The notes under the pieces: model-generated
What the model was told of the DNA's origin: nothing
The model's input: the letters and a program-made list of their open reading frames with translations, nothing else
Database searches by the model: none
Program-made: the position numbers and the translations under genes
DNA from: Marinobacter sp.
GTDB taxonomy: Bacteria > Pseudomonadota > Gammaproteobacteria > Pseudomonadales > Oleiphilaceae
Length of the DNA: 64,000 bases
Assembly (NCBI GenBank): GCA_018402255.1
Contig: JAGYIS010000008.1
Span: forward strand, 372,001 to 436,000
Direction of reading: 5' to 3'
Part shown: positions 1 through 8,666 of the stretch, piece by piece
Numbering within the stretch: the stretch's first letter is position 1
Layout: every line of letters begins with the position of its first letter

Positions 1-4
1 TATT

Positions 5-1114
5 TTGCTGCAACTCCGAGTCGGGATCAGCCCTGATGACCAGGCGTTTAAGAGCCTGGACGACCTGCCGATGCTGAAGGGCGACAAGCTTCGGGTGTTT
101 GCACCAGAACCGGATTCTGAGCTTCTGGCAAAGGCGCTTCAGGATCAATGGGCTCGGCTCCGGCAGGCTGGCGCCCATCAGCGCAATGTGAGTTTTGTGG
201 TGGCCCCGCCATTTTCTGGCGTGGCCGAGGCGTTGTGTCGCACCCAGCGGCGCATACTGACGCCGCCTGACAACCTGTTTATGACTGAGCAAGACGCGGC
301 GGCGTGGTGGGATGAGCAGCTGGCAGGTGGTGACTGGATAGTGCCGGAGTTGGCAGACTTCTGGTTACGTCATCAGTCCGGGCTGAATCTGTTGCGGGAA
401 TTTTTTGCCCGGATAGCCCTGGATCACGCAGGCAATGGTGTTGTCGGCTGTGTCAGTTGGTGCTGGCAGTTCTGGACACAGTACCTGCCGGAATTGAGCC
501 TCGCGCCTTACACGCTGGCACCGCTCACCGGAGAACAGATGACGCGCTGGTTTGACTATCTGGCCTCAGAGCGGGGTGAGCAGCAAGTCATCGCGAGAAT
601 GACCCACGACGGGTTGTATGTACTGCCGGTCCCGGAAGAGAAAACCCGGCTCAAATACAGCAGCTTTACCCAGGACCTGGCTACCCTGGCCAGGGGCAAT
701 CGGGGCATCGCCCGGGCCATCTGGCAGCGGGCCTTGAGAGCGCGGCCTGAGAAATCAGAAGCGCACGAAGGTAAAGAGAACAGAGAAAAGAGGGAGCCAG
801 TCGACATCGGAGGGAGGCAATGTTGGGTGGTGCCACTGGATCAGTTGAGCCTGCCATCTGTGCCCCAAAGTGCTGGCCGGCAACCCGGTCACATTCTGCA
901 TGCCCTGCTGTTGCACAACGGCCTGACCACAGAACAGTTGCACATGGTGACCGGCCTGCCAGAACAGGAAGTCTGCCTGACCCTGGACAAACTGTTGCGG
1001 GCAGAGCTGATATACCGGAATCAGACATCCGGAGCCTACGAGGTGACACCTCTGGGCTATCCGGCCGTGCGTAAAAATCTGCAGGGTCGCGGCTATCCGG
1101 TGGATGGCTTCTAG
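5..1114 (+). CDS. Uncharacterised protein with degenerate P-loop-like segment and C-terminal winged helix (5' end probably outside window)
   Basis: I do not recognise a named family. The reading frame is still open at the first bases of the window, so the TTG at position 5 may be internal and the gene may begin upstream. Around residues 63-75 there is VVAPPFSGVAEAL, which looks like a P-loop in which the lysine is replaced. A helical stretch near residues 220-245 (LATLARGNRGIARAIWQRAL) resembles the lid of AAA-type ATPases. The last ~80 residues read as a winged-helix domain (HALLLHNGLTTEQLHMVTGL, then a basic wing ending near TPLGYPAVRKNL). The mscS gene follows 9 bp downstream, so the two are probably cotranscribed. 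A role in sensing or regulation is inference only. Confidence 0.6.
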   Translation: MLQLRVGISPDDQAFKSLDDLPMLKGDKLRVFAPEPDSELLAKALQDQWARLRQAGAHQRNVSFVVAPPFSGVAEALCRTQRRILTPPDNLFMTEQDAAAWWDEQLAGGDWIVPELADFWLRHQSGLNLLREFFARIALDHAGNGVVGCVSWCWQFWTQYLPELSLAPYTLAPLTGEQMTRWFDYLASERGEQQVIARMTHDGLYVLPVPEEKTRLKYSSFTQDLATLARGNRGIARAIWQRALRARPEKSEAHEGKENREKREPVDIGGRQCWVVPLDQLSLPSVPQSAGRQPGHILHALLLHNGLTTEQLHMVTGLPEQEVCLTLDKLLRAELIYRNQTSGAYEVTPLGYPAVRKNLQGRGYPVDGF

Positions 1115-1123
1115 GAGAGCGCT

Positions 1124-1927
1124 ATGGAAGGTTTTGGTTTCAAGGATACCTTCTCAACCATCACAACGGATTCATTACTGGAGGCGCTGCTGGTTGTTGT
1201 TGTCGCGTCTTTTCTGATCATGCTGGTTCAGAAGCTGATACCGGCATTGGCCGGTAAGCTGGGCGGCAAGATCCGTAGGTACCTGCTGGCCTCGGTGCCG
1301 CTTCTGAGATTGTTGATCATTGTATTGACCATCGTCACGGTGGTGCCGATTCTGGTGGAGCCATCGTTTGAGAACATGGTGGCTGTCTTCGGGGCGCTGG
1401 GACTGGCCCTGGGTTTTGCGTTCAAGGATTACGCCAACAGCCTGATTGCCGGGATCGTCACGCTCTATGAGATGCCCTATCGCCCCGGTGACTGGATTGA
1501 GGTGAACGGCCAATACGGCGAAGTGCGCTCGATCGGGACCCGCGCTGCGGAAATGGTGACTCTGGACGATACCGTAATTGTCATACCCCACAGCCTGTTA
1601 TGGAATACGCTGTTGGCCAATGGTAACGATGGTACGGATAATCTGATGTGCGTGGCTGAGCTGTTTCTCGATCCCAATCACGATGTAGCGCGGATGCAGA
1701 ATCTGTTCAGGGATGCCGTGTTCACCTGCCCCCTGACCAAAACCTACCAGCCGGTACTGGTCACCGTATCTGCTACGGACGATGCCATGCGTTACAGGCT
1801 CAAAGCCTACCCACTTGAGCCCAGGGAGCAGGCCCGGTTCATTTCCGATCTTACCGCCCGGGCAGCAGCAGTTTGTGCCAGCGAGGGTGTCCGGATGGTA
1901 TCCAAGCGGGTGACCACACCGGCTTAG
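1124..1927 (+). CDS. Small-conductance mechanosensitive channel (MscS family)
   Basis: Predicted inner-membrane channel of 267 residues that would release solutes on hypo-osmotic shock. The N-terminal ~100 residues hold membrane helices. The pore helix and start of the beta domain carry the family signature (FGALGLALGFAFKDYANSLIAG, residues ~88-109, followed by YRPGDWIEVNGQYGEV). The soluble C-terminal beta/alpha domain follows. The length matches short MscS proteins rather than the large MscK/MscM type. It starts 9 bp after the upstream unknown gene, and its stop codon overlaps the stop of the convergent DctP gene by 4 bp. No regulatory signal is visible. Confidence 0.9.
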   Translation: MEGFGFKDTFSTITTDSLLEALLVVVVASFLIMLVQKLIPALAGKLGGKIRRYLLASVPLLRLLIIVLTIVTVVPILVEPSFENMVAVFGALGLALGFAFKDYANSLIAGIVTLYEMPYRPGDWIEVNGQYGEVRSIGTRAAEMVTLDDTVIVIPHSLLWNTLLANGNDGTDNLMCVAELFLDPNHDVARMQNLFRDAVFTCPLTKTYQPVLVTVSATDDAMRYRLKAYPLEPREQARFISDLTARAAAVCASEGVRMVSKRVTTPA

Positions 1928-2979
1928 GGCTGCGGCCAGTTTTCCACATACTCGAGCAGAGCTTTGCCTTGTGATCCGGTCATTTCAAGGTAGGCATCCC
2001 GTACCGGCAAGCTGGCCTGACGAAAGCGCTCTCGCTCTTCCTCGGTCAGCTGGACGATGCGGATGTCCGCTTGCTCCAGCATCTGTTCAAGCCGCTGCTG
2101 GTTCAGCTCCTGCTGGCTTTCCCAGGCACGCTCGGCCAGATCCGAGATGGCATTGTGCAACCAGTCACGCTCCTGTTCTGTTAGCCCATCGTACCAGGCG
2201 TCGTTGGCCACTATTGAGGCAATAAATCGCGAGGCCTGGGCCATGGTCAGCGTGGTCTGAACCTCGTGGAAATCCATTTCTTCTATGGCAAAGATCGGGT
2301 TGGTCTGGGCGTCAATTTTGCGAAGCTGAAGGTCGCTGTAAACCTGCGCAAACGGAGTCTGCACCGGCTCGGCACCGTATGCACGAAAGGCTTCCGCTGC
2401 CATGGCGGAGGTCATGGTGCGGATGCGAAGCCCCTGGAATTGTTCCGGCGAGCGCAGTGGCTGATTGGCTGACCAGGCCATCCAACCCTCTGCAATGAAG
2501 CCAAGCAGTTGCAACCCCGCGCTTCGATACGGCGGCTGAAGCCGGGAGGTCAGTTCCGGATCCAGTAACAGGCCTTGCACCATGGCAGGCTCATCGGGCA
2601 GCAAAAAATGCAGGTTGAACAGGCCGGTTTCGGGCACTTTGTCCGCCAGGTGACCCGGTGATGCGAAGGCGAGGTTGACGGAGCCATTGCTGGCCAGTTC
2701 GGTGAGCTGAACTGAGGTGCCCAGAGATCCATAAGGGAAGATATCCACGACAATGCGACCATCAGAGATGGTTTCGATATGCTCTCTGAACGATTCTGCG
2801 TAGATGTGCTGTACGCTGCCCTCTATCTCTTCCAGGGCAAAGCGCCAGGTAACCGGGTATTGCTCGGTGTCGGAGTGTTTGCTGCCCTGACCGGGCTGCG
2901 CTGTGTCATCCGAGCACCCGGAAAGTATTAAAGCCAGCAATGCCATCGGGAGCCAACGGCCACAGGGAGTTTTGTTCAT
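1924..2979 (-). CDS. TRAP transporter substrate-binding lipoprotein (DctP family), orphan
   Basis: Periplasmic solute receptor of TRAP-type transporters, normally for carboxylates. A lipoprotein signal peptide ends in the lipobox LSGC near residue 22, so it is probably membrane-tethered. The mature part carries the DctP fold hallmarks: an N-terminal beta strand (VTWRFALEE), IVVDIFPYGSLG, and the central FQGLRIRTM with the conserved arginine pair that binds a substrate carboxylate. PFAQVYSDLQLRKIDAQTNP follows at residues ~210-229. At 351 residues it is full length. No DctQ or DctM gene lies beside it, so it either serves a permease elsewhere or acts as a sensor partner. Substrate is unknown. 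Confidence 0.88.
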   Translation of the reverse strand: MNKTPCGRWLPMALLALILSGCSDDTAQPGQGSKHSDTEQYPVTWRFALEEIEGSVQHIYAESFREHIETISDGRIVVDIFPYGSLGTSVQLTELASNGSVNLAFASPGHLADKVPETGLFNLHFLLPDEPAMVQGLLLDPELTSRLQPPYRSAGLQLLGFIAEGWMAWSANQPLRSPEQFQGLRIRTMTSAMAAEAFRAYGAEPVQTPFAQVYSDLQLRKIDAQTNPIFAIEEMDFHEVQTTLTMAQASRFIASIVANDAWYDGLTEQERDWLHNAISDLAERAWESQQELNQQRLEQMLEQADIRIVQLTEEERERFRQASLPVRDAYLEMTGSQGKALLEYVENWPQP

Positions 2980-3044
2980 GACGACGGACTCCGGTCCGGG
3001 ATTGGATAATCAACAACGCGTTCGCGGTTTTTGAAAATGTAACA

Positions 3045-3070
3045 CAAAAAGCCCCGCTAAGTGCGGGGCT
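3045..3070 (-). terminator. Rho-independent terminator of the DUF4168 gene
   Basis: Stem AGCCCCGC/GCGGGGCT (8 bp, 5-nt loop) at 3050-3070. On the minus strand it is followed by TTTTTGTGTT. It lies 28 bp beyond the stop of the minus-strand DUF4168 gene. Confidence 0.9.
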
Positions 3071-3097
3071 GAAAGACGAACCGGATTTAGCTCAGGT

Positions 3098-3481
3098 TTA
3101 CATCATGGAATCAATGCGCTCGCGAACATCTGGCTGGCTGCTGTAAGCCGTTGCGATTGCATTGTAGGTGGGGATGTCCATACCGGAGTCTTCGATCACA
3201 GAAACCATTTCGTCATTGGCTTCCATCTGAAGCTCCTGGGCTTTTTCCTGGGAATCAGCGGCTTCAATCTTGGCAATGTAATCCTCGCGGACTTCCATTA
3301 CACCGGATTGCGCCTCCACGAACTGGTTCAGCTCGGAATCGCTGTAGTTTGCCTGCTGAGCTTCGGCTGCCGGATCTGCGTAGCCTGAGCCCTGATCAGC
3401 GGCTGAATCCTGTTGTGCCATCGCAGGTGCGGCGGCGAGCAGTGCGAGCGATGCTGTTACGGAAATAAGCAGTTTATTCAT
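3098..3481 (-). CDS. Secreted DUF4168-domain protein
   Basis: A 127-residue exported protein. A signal peptide with cleavage after APAMA (residue ~22) is followed by a short low-complexity segment and one helical DUF4168-type domain (SDSELNQFVEAQSGVMEVRE, ending DVRERIDSMM). The domain's function is not established. The start is fixed by AAGGAG 8 nt upstream of the ATG. A near-consensus sigma-54 promoter lies upstream and a strong terminator downstream, so this is a monocistronic gene. Its divergent neighbours are a histidine kinase and a sigma-54-activating response regulator, which suggests it is their target. The role is inferred, perhaps envelope-related. Confidence 0.85.
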   Translation of the reverse strand: MNKLLISVTASLALLAAAPAMAQQDSAADQGSGYADPAAEAQQANYSDSELNQFVEAQSGVMEVREDYIAKIEAADSQEKAQELQMEANDEMVSVIEDSGMDIPTYNAIATAYSSQPDVRERIDSMM

Positions 3482-3551
3482 AAACAGACTCCTTGCTGAG
3501 TGGCGGGTTGAATTTAAAAGTCCGCCGATTTGTGAAGTTCAATCGGATACT

Positions 3552-3567
3552 TACAAGCGCTGTGCCA
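3552..3567 (-). promoter_or_regulatory. Candidate sigma-54 (-24/-12) promoter for the DUF4168 gene
   Basis: On the minus strand the sequence reads TGGCAC-AGCGC-TTGTA. This matches the consensus TGGCAC-N5-TTGCA at all but one position and has the right -24/-12 spacing. The predicted start of transcription is near 3542, giving a ~60-nt leader before the ATG at 3481. Confidence 0.65.
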
Positions 3568-3616
3568 ACTTTTCTCATTCTCAATAAATTGTTTATAAAC
3601 AGTGGGTTAAGGAAAA

Positions 3617-3668
3617 TGTGGCGTTAAATTGGAGTAATCTGGGTTGTGGCGAAATGCCACATGTGGCA
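3617..3668. promoter_or_regulatory. Cluster of TGTGGC/GCCACA half-sites: probable enhancer (UAS) for the adjacent sigma-54 regulator
   Basis: There is a perfect 14-bp palindrome TGCCACATGTGGCA at 3655-3668. TGTGGCG half-sites lie at 3645-3651 and 3617-3623, and GTGGC-5-GCCAC spans 3646-3660. The palindrome centre is about 120 bp upstream of the predicted sigma-54 start site, the usual distance for NtrC-class activator sites. It also lies just upstream of the kinase gene, so it may control both directions. Binding by the encoded regulator is inference. Confidence 0.5.
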
Positions 3669-3702
3669 CAAATGCTGTGACACTCTTGTCCAGGATCTAT
3701 CT

Positions 3703-5175
3703 ATGGCATCCCTTCGTCGTCGTATTGGTGACCTGTTCCGGTCTCTGCAGCTGACATTGGTTCTGAGTATTGTGGTGCCGTTGTTACTTTTCAGTGGTAT
3801 TGCCATCTATATCGGCCTCGGTTCGGTCGAGAAAGCTCTGAACGAACGCTTGCGCGAAGATCTGGAACTGGTCGCACGGGCAGTCAGCGGGCCGCTTTCC
3901 AATGCACTGGTTGAAAAAGACCAATTGGTGCTTGGGGAGTCCCTCAAATCCATTTTTCAGATTGGTCGCATCTCCGGGGCTTCTGTTTTCGATGAAGACG
4001 GTAACCGGATTGCCAGCCTGGGGGTGGCGGATGCTGATGTTACAAACAGCGTCAGCGCGGAGCGGGTGATTTCCAGCGGTGAGTTGGGCGGAGCGTTTCG
4101 GCGGGTGGATGGTGAGTCGGTGTTTTCCCAGTTTACGCCGCTGGTCGGTGAGGATGGTCGCATTCAGGGACTGCTCCAGGTTACCCGTCAGCGCAGCGAC
4201 TTCCACGATCTGGTGGCTTCCAGTCGCTGGTGGGCAGTCGGCATCTGGTCCGTTCTGGCGGCCATCATTATTCTGGTGGTGGTACTGGGGCACTACCGCA
4301 CGGTGGGGCGGCACGTGAATCGCCTGATGGAAAACATGGAGCAACTGGCACCCGGGAAATGGCTGCTAACCACTCCGGCGGCAGGGCCAAGGGAGCTGCG
4401 GCAAATTCACCAGGCCATTGGCAACATGGGCCAGCGCATGGATGCAGCGGAATCCGAAATCGAAGAACGGATTGCTCGCGAGCGCTCATTGGCTGAGCAG
4501 CTGGAGTACCAGGAAAAGGTTGCGATGATCGGTCGCGTTGCCGGCGGCGTTGCCCATGAGCTGGGTGCGCCGCTCAATGTGATTCAGGGCCGGGCGAGAA
4601 TTCTGGCGCGTTCCGGATTGCCGGATGACCAGCAGCGGCACCTGGACGATATTGATCACCAGGTCACCCGCATGACCACCATCATTCAGCAGCTTCTGGA
4701 TTGTTTTCGTCATGTCCCGGACTCCCGGCGGCGGCTGGACTTGTCCGACGTATTGCAGGATGTGATGGCCCGGGTGTCTGAAGATCAGCGCTGTGGCGGA
4801 TGCCAGATTGAGGTTGAAGGTCTGGATCAGCCGATGCCGACCAGAGCCGAGCCTTTGCGGATTGGCCTTGCGTGCCTGAATGTGATCCGCAATGGTTGCC
4901 AGTCTGCCCAGAGCAAACTGAAGGTTTCTGCTCATGAATCAGAGCGCAGTTGGGAAGTCCGGGTGGAGGATGACGGCCCGGGTATTCCGGCGCCCGACCG
5001 TAAGAAGATCTTTGAACCGTTCTTTAGTACCCGCCCTGCCGGAGAGGGCACCGGCCTGGGGTTGGCCGTGGTTAACAGCGTTCTCAAGGAGCACGGTGGC
5101 CACGTGGAAGTTGCCGAGAGCAGCCTGGGCGGCTGCCGTATGAGTTTGTATTTTGCTAAGGAGAACGGTGTATGA
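3703..5175 (+). CDS. Membrane-bound sensor histidine kinase of an NtrC-type two-component system
   Basis: A 490-residue kinase using the ATG at 3703 (AGGA 7 nt upstream); the frame is open further upstream but that part looks non-coding. TM1 spans residues ~17-39, a ~135-residue periplasmic sensor domain follows, and TM2 spans ~176-198. Then come a HAMP-like linker and a HisKA domain with phospho-acceptor H285 in GGVAHELGAP. The HATPase domain shows N, G1 (VEDDGPGIP), F and G2 (GTGLGLAVV) boxes. The ligand is unknown. The stop overlaps the start of the response-regulator gene by 4 bp (ATGA), indicating translational coupling. Confidence 0.92.
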   Translation: MASLRRRIGDLFRSLQLTLVLSIVVPLLLFSGIAIYIGLGSVEKALNERLREDLELVARAVSGPLSNALVEKDQLVLGESLKSIFQIGRISGASVFDEDGNRIASLGVADADVTNSVSAERVISSGELGGAFRRVDGESVFSQFTPLVGEDGRIQGLLQVTRQRSDFHDLVASSRWWAVGIWSVLAAIIILVVVLGHYRTVGRHVNRLMENMEQLAPGKWLLTTPAAGPRELRQIHQAIGNMGQRMDAAESEIEERIARERSLAEQLEYQEKVAMIGRVAGGVAHELGAPLNVIQGRARILARSGLPDDQQRHLDDIDHQVTRMTTIIQQLLDCFRHVPDSRRRLDLSDVLQDVMARVSEDQRCGGCQIEVEGLDQPMPTRAEPLRIGLACLNVIRNGCQSAQSKLKVSAHESERSWEVRVEDDGPGIPAPDRKKIFEPFFSTRPAGEGTGLGLAVVNSVLKEHGGHVEVAESSLGGCRMSLYFAKENGV

Positions 5176-6556
5176 CCAGCTCGGGCGGTACCATTTTACT
5201 GGTGGAAGATGATCAGAGCCTCGGCCAGTTGTTGTCGGAAGAGCTGGAGATGGACGGTTACAGCATGATGCGGGCCGGCACAGTCGATGAAGCCCGTCAG
5301 CAACTCCAGGATCAGCGCCCGGCACTGATTGTGTCGGACCTGCGTTTACCCGATGGTCACGGCATGCAGGTGTTGGCGTTTCAGCAGGCTGAGCATCCGG
5401 GTATTCCTTTTATTGTCATTACCGCCTTTGGCACGGTTGATCAGGCCGTCGAGGCGTTGAAGGCCGGTGCGGATGATTTTCTGACGAAACCGTTGTCGAC
5501 CGATCATCTGCGATTGAAAATAAAGCGGCTGCTGGCCCAGGCGGATATCAACCGGCAACTGGCGGAAATTCAGGCCAATCAGAACGGCAGCGATAATCTC
5601 GGGCTAGTGGGGGCAGTCCCGCCATGGCGAGACTGAGAGCCGAAATCCAGCAGGTGGCCCGCAGTCAGGCGGCGGTTCTGATCAATGGTGAGAGCGGTAC
5701 CGGTAAAGAGCTGGTTGCCCGGGCAGTGCATCAACAAAGTGACCGGGCAGGGCAGTCGTTTCTGGCCGTCAATTGCGCCGGTATCCCGCCAGACCTCATG
5801 GAAAGTGAGTTTTTTGGTCACGAGCCGGGCGCGTTTACCGGTGCCCGGCAGGCTCGGAAAGGTCTGTTTGCCGAGGCCAGTGGTGGCACACTGCTACTGG
5901 ATGAAATCGGTGAGATGCCGCTGGCCCTGCAAGCCAAGTTGTTGCGGGTATTGCAGGAAGGGTCGATCAAGCCGGTGGGTGCGGATCATGAAGAGTCGGT
6001 TGATGTCCGGATTCTGGCCGCAACGCATGTGAACCTGATGAAGGCGGTGGAACAGGGCGAATTCCGGGAGGACCTGTATTATCGGCTCGAAACCCTGACA
6101 TTGAGCGTTCCGCCGTTGCGCGAGCGTGGTGAAGATGTCGAACTGCTTGCGATGCACTTTCTGAAAGAAGCCTGCCGGCGCCACAACCGAGGTTTTATCA
6201 AACTCAGCGATGTCTCGCTCAGAGTCATCGGGGATTATCCGTTCCCGGGTAACGTCAGGGAACTGTCCAGCGCCATCGAGCGAGCGGTGACCTTTTGTGA
6301 GGGCGACACCATTCAGCCGGAGCATCTGCCGGAGCGCATCCGCAAGCGTCAGAGCGGCGCTTCGCAAGTGGTCTCAACGCCGGGCGGGACCAACCTGTCG
6401 GAATGGCCAACGCTGGATACCCTGCAGCAGGATTACGTGCGCCGGGTGATGGCGGCGGTGGATGGCAACAAGCGTCGTGCGGCCCAGATTCTGGGGGTCA
6501 ATCGCCGTACCCTCTATCGCTGGCTGGATGCCGAAGCGGGGCAGGGTAATGCCTGA
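5172..6556 (+). pseudogene. Sigma-54-dependent NtrC-family response regulator, split by a -1 frameshift
   Basis: The receiver domain (residues 1-~125, phospho-acceptor D56 in VSDLRLPDG, conserved TKP lysine) is read from 5172 in one frame, which stops at 5636. The AAA+ domain (Walker [15 protein letters not shown] loop for sigma-54 contact) and a Fis-type HTH ([17 protein letters not shown]) are in the next frame, open from at least 5612 to 6556. The switch falls in the run of five G at 5609-5613. With six G the linker would read [11 protein letters not shown], which is normal for the family. The inner ATG at 5624 has no Shine-Dalgarno sequence. It is therefore a sequencing error, a disabling mutation, or slippage. 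It pairs with the kinase just upstream. Confidence 0.85.
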
Positions 6557-7454
6557 CCAGAAACAGGCCATGATGTATGGCCTGGCCACGGTTCTGCTCT
6601 GGTCGACCGTGGCCACGGCATTCAAGCTTGCCCTGGCCGAGCTGGCGCCGGTGCAGATGCTGTTGGTGGCCTGCACTGCCTCCGTTTTGGTGATGGGGTT
6701 GATTCTGGTGATTCAGGGCCGCTGGTCCTGGGTGTTCCAGCTCTCCAGAAGGCAGTACCTGCAGTCTGTGGGCATGGGGTTGATCAACCCCTGCCTGTAC
6801 TATTTTTTTCTGTTTGGCGCTTTTGACCGATTACCGGCCCAGGAGGCTCAGCCACTGAACTACACCTGGGCGCTGGTGCTGGCGTATTTGTCGGTGCCGT
6901 TCCTGGGCCAGAAGCTGCGCCGTATTGATGTCCTGGCGGGATTGGTGTGTTACGCCGGCGTGGTGGTGATCGCAACCCGGGGCGCAGTGACCTCGCTCAG
7001 CTTTTCAGACCCGGTCGGCGTCGCCCTGGCGCTCGGCAGTACTGTGGTGTGGGCCGGTTACTGGATCCTGGCCACCCGAGATACCCGGGATCCGGTGGTG
7101 GGCCTGTTTCTTAATTTTACGTTCGGGTTGCCCTTTATTGCGCTGGCGTGCTGGTACACCGAGGGTCTGGGTTTGCCGCTGGGCGGGTCATTGGCGGCTG
7201 CGGTTTACGTTGGCGTGTTCGAAATGGGCATTGCCTTTGTGCTCTGGTCTCAGGCCATGAAAAAAGCGGAAAATACCTCGAAAGTCAGCAATCTGATATT
7301 CATCTCGCCGTTTTTATCACTGGTGTTTATCTACTTCATCCTTGGCGAGACCATTCTTCCTTCCACTTATATCGGGCTGACGCTGATCATGGCGGGGCTC
7401 TGGTTGCAGCAAATGAAAACGCGCAAGCGGGAGCAGTCGCTAAGCCATGAGTAA
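6549..7454 (+). CDS. EamA/DMT-family transporter
   Basis: Inner-membrane protein of 301 residues with about ten hydrophobic helices arranged as two EamA repeats. Examples are [17 protein letters not shown] near the N-terminus and [19 protein letters not shown] at the start of the second half. The family exports or imports small metabolites such as amino acids; the substrate cannot be told from sequence. I chose the ATG at 6549, which overlaps the end of the regulator gene by 8 bp, over an upstream ATG inside that gene. The 3' end overlaps the next gene by 8 bp, so kinase, regulator, transporter and GIY-YIG genes form one transcription unit. Confidence 0.85.
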   Translation: MPDQKQAMMYGLATVLLWSTVATAFKLALAELAPVQMLLVACTASVLVMGLILVIQGRWSWVFQLSRRQYLQSVGMGLINPCLYYFFLFGAFDRLPAQEAQPLNYTWALVLAYLSVPFLGQKLRRIDVLAGLVCYAGVVVIATRGAVTSLSFSDPVGVALALGSTVVWAGYWILATRDTRDPVVGLFLNFTFGLPFIALACWYTEGLGLPLGGSLAAAVYVGVFEMGIAFVLWSQAMKKAENTSKVSNLIFISPFLSLVFIYFILGETILPSTYIGLTLIMAGLWLQQMKTRKREQSLSHE

Positions 7455-7725
7455 CCCCTGGTATCTGTACCTGGTGCGCACAGCATCGGGCAGTCTGTAC
7501 ACCGGCATCACCACCGACGTGGACCGGCGATTTGCCGAACATCAGGCCGGAGCACCGAAAGGCGCCCGCAGTTTGCGGGGTAAAGGGCCTTTGACCCTGG
7601 CTTTTCAGGCGCCGGCCGGCGACCGTAGCCTGGCCTCAAAGCTGGAGTGTCAGGTAAAGCGTTGGCCCAAGGCCCGCAAAGAGGCGTTGATCAGGGGTGA
7701 GTTCAGTCTGACAGATGGTTCCTGA
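7447..7725 (+). CDS. GIY-YIG nuclease-superfamily protein (YhbQ type)
   Basis: A 92-residue single-domain protein. The GIY-YIG core appears as [20 protein letters not shown] followed by the conserved arginine in VDRRFAEHQ, and the C-terminal helix carries [17 protein letters not shown]. Relatives such as E. coli YhbQ are structure-selective or non-specific DNA endonucleases. Its start overlaps the transporter stop. Its 3' end overlaps the convergent hydrolase gene by 23 bp. Confidence 0.88.
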   Translation: MSNPWYLYLVRTASGSLYTGITTDVDRRFAEHQAGAPKGARSLRGKGPLTLAFQAPAGDRSLASKLECQVKRWPKARKEALIRGEFSLTDGS

Positions 7726-8596
7726 TGTGATGGGCGGCGACCGTCATGGCCTGGGTTGCTCTGGCCAGTTGGCCACTGTGCACCTGAAACACGTGCCAGA
7801 GATTGTTGTAGATCTCCAGACGGGTTTCGACACCGTCCCGTTTAGCCGCGTCGGCCAGGCGAGTGGCATCGTTGAGCAGTATTTCCTGGCTGCCAACCTG
7901 GATCAGCATCGGGGGCAGCGCGCTCAGATCGCCGTACACAGGTGAAATCAAAGGATTGGTGAGCGGCTCGCCGGCGGCGTACAGTCTGGCGGCGTTGGCG
8001 GTCCAGCTTTCTTGCAGCACCGGTTCGCACTCGGGGTGGTAGAGGTCGGATTGGCTGAGGTCGGTCCAGGGTGAAAAACAGGTGATGGACGAAGGTAAGG
8101 GCTGTTTGTGATCACGCAGCCGCAGGCATATTGCCAGAGCCAGCCCACCGCCTGCCGAATCGCCGGCCAGTGCAATAGATCCAGCCGGAATGCTCTGGTT
8201 GATCAGTGCCAGATAGACCGATTCGGCATCGTCTGGCGCAGCCGGGAACGGGTGTTCCGGGGCCAGCCGATACTCAGGCGTAATGACTTCGCAGCCGGAC
8301 AGCTTCGCCAGATGGCCAGTGATGCCCCGGTGGGTATTGGCAGAGCCGATGATGTAACCACCGCCGTGCAGATAGATAATGGTGCCACGGGGCTCCGGTG
8401 TCGCTACCGTCCGAATCACCGGCACACTACCCAGGTCATCCCGGGTGAATCGGGCGCTGCGGGGTGGTATGGATGTCCGGTAAGCCTGACGGATCAGCTG
8501 GCGCTGCCATTTCAGGGGCACAGCATTCGAGAGCATGGGGCGGACCATGCGCTGCATGGTCTGGCGCAACCCGGCTTCAAGAAGCGGCTGGAACAT
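7703..8596 (-). CDS. Alpha/beta hydrolase, hormone-sensitive-lipase family (class IV esterase)
   Basis: Predicted cytoplasmic esterase of 297 residues. It shows the oxyanion-hole motif HGGGYIIGS, the nucleophile motif GDSAGGG, a downstream acid in [10 protein letters not shown] and a histidine in LWHVFQ. These are the hallmarks of the HSL group that hydrolyses short and medium acyl esters. The frame opens further upstream, but GGGAG 7 nt before the ATG at 8596 favours this start. It is divergent from another alpha/beta hydrolase, separated by ~70 bp. Confidence 0.88.
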   Translation of the reverse strand: MFQPLLEAGLRQTMQRMVRPMLSNAVPLKWQRQLIRQAYRTSIPPRSARFTRDDLGSVPVIRTVATPEPRGTIIYLHGGGYIIGSANTHRGITGHLAKLSGCEVITPEYRLAPEHPFPAAPDDAESVYLALINQSIPAGSIALAGDSAGGGLALAICLRLRDHKQPLPSSITCFSPWTDLSQSDLYHPECEPVLQESWTANAARLYAAGEPLTNPLISPVYGDLSALPPMLIQVGSQEILLNDATRLADAAKRDGVETRLEIYNNLWHVFQVHSGQLARATQAMTVAAHHIRNHLSD

Positions 8597-8666
8597 CTGT
8601 GTTCTCCCTCGTGAATGCGTTAGGATGACCATCAATTATCTATTCATGACGGGCGTTTAACTCTAC

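Noticed and set aside
5624..6556. Independent start of the AAA+ protein at the ATG 5624
   Set aside because: There is no Shine-Dalgarno sequence, and the upstream codons in this frame (GSPAM) already match the family linker, so a frameshift is the better explanation.
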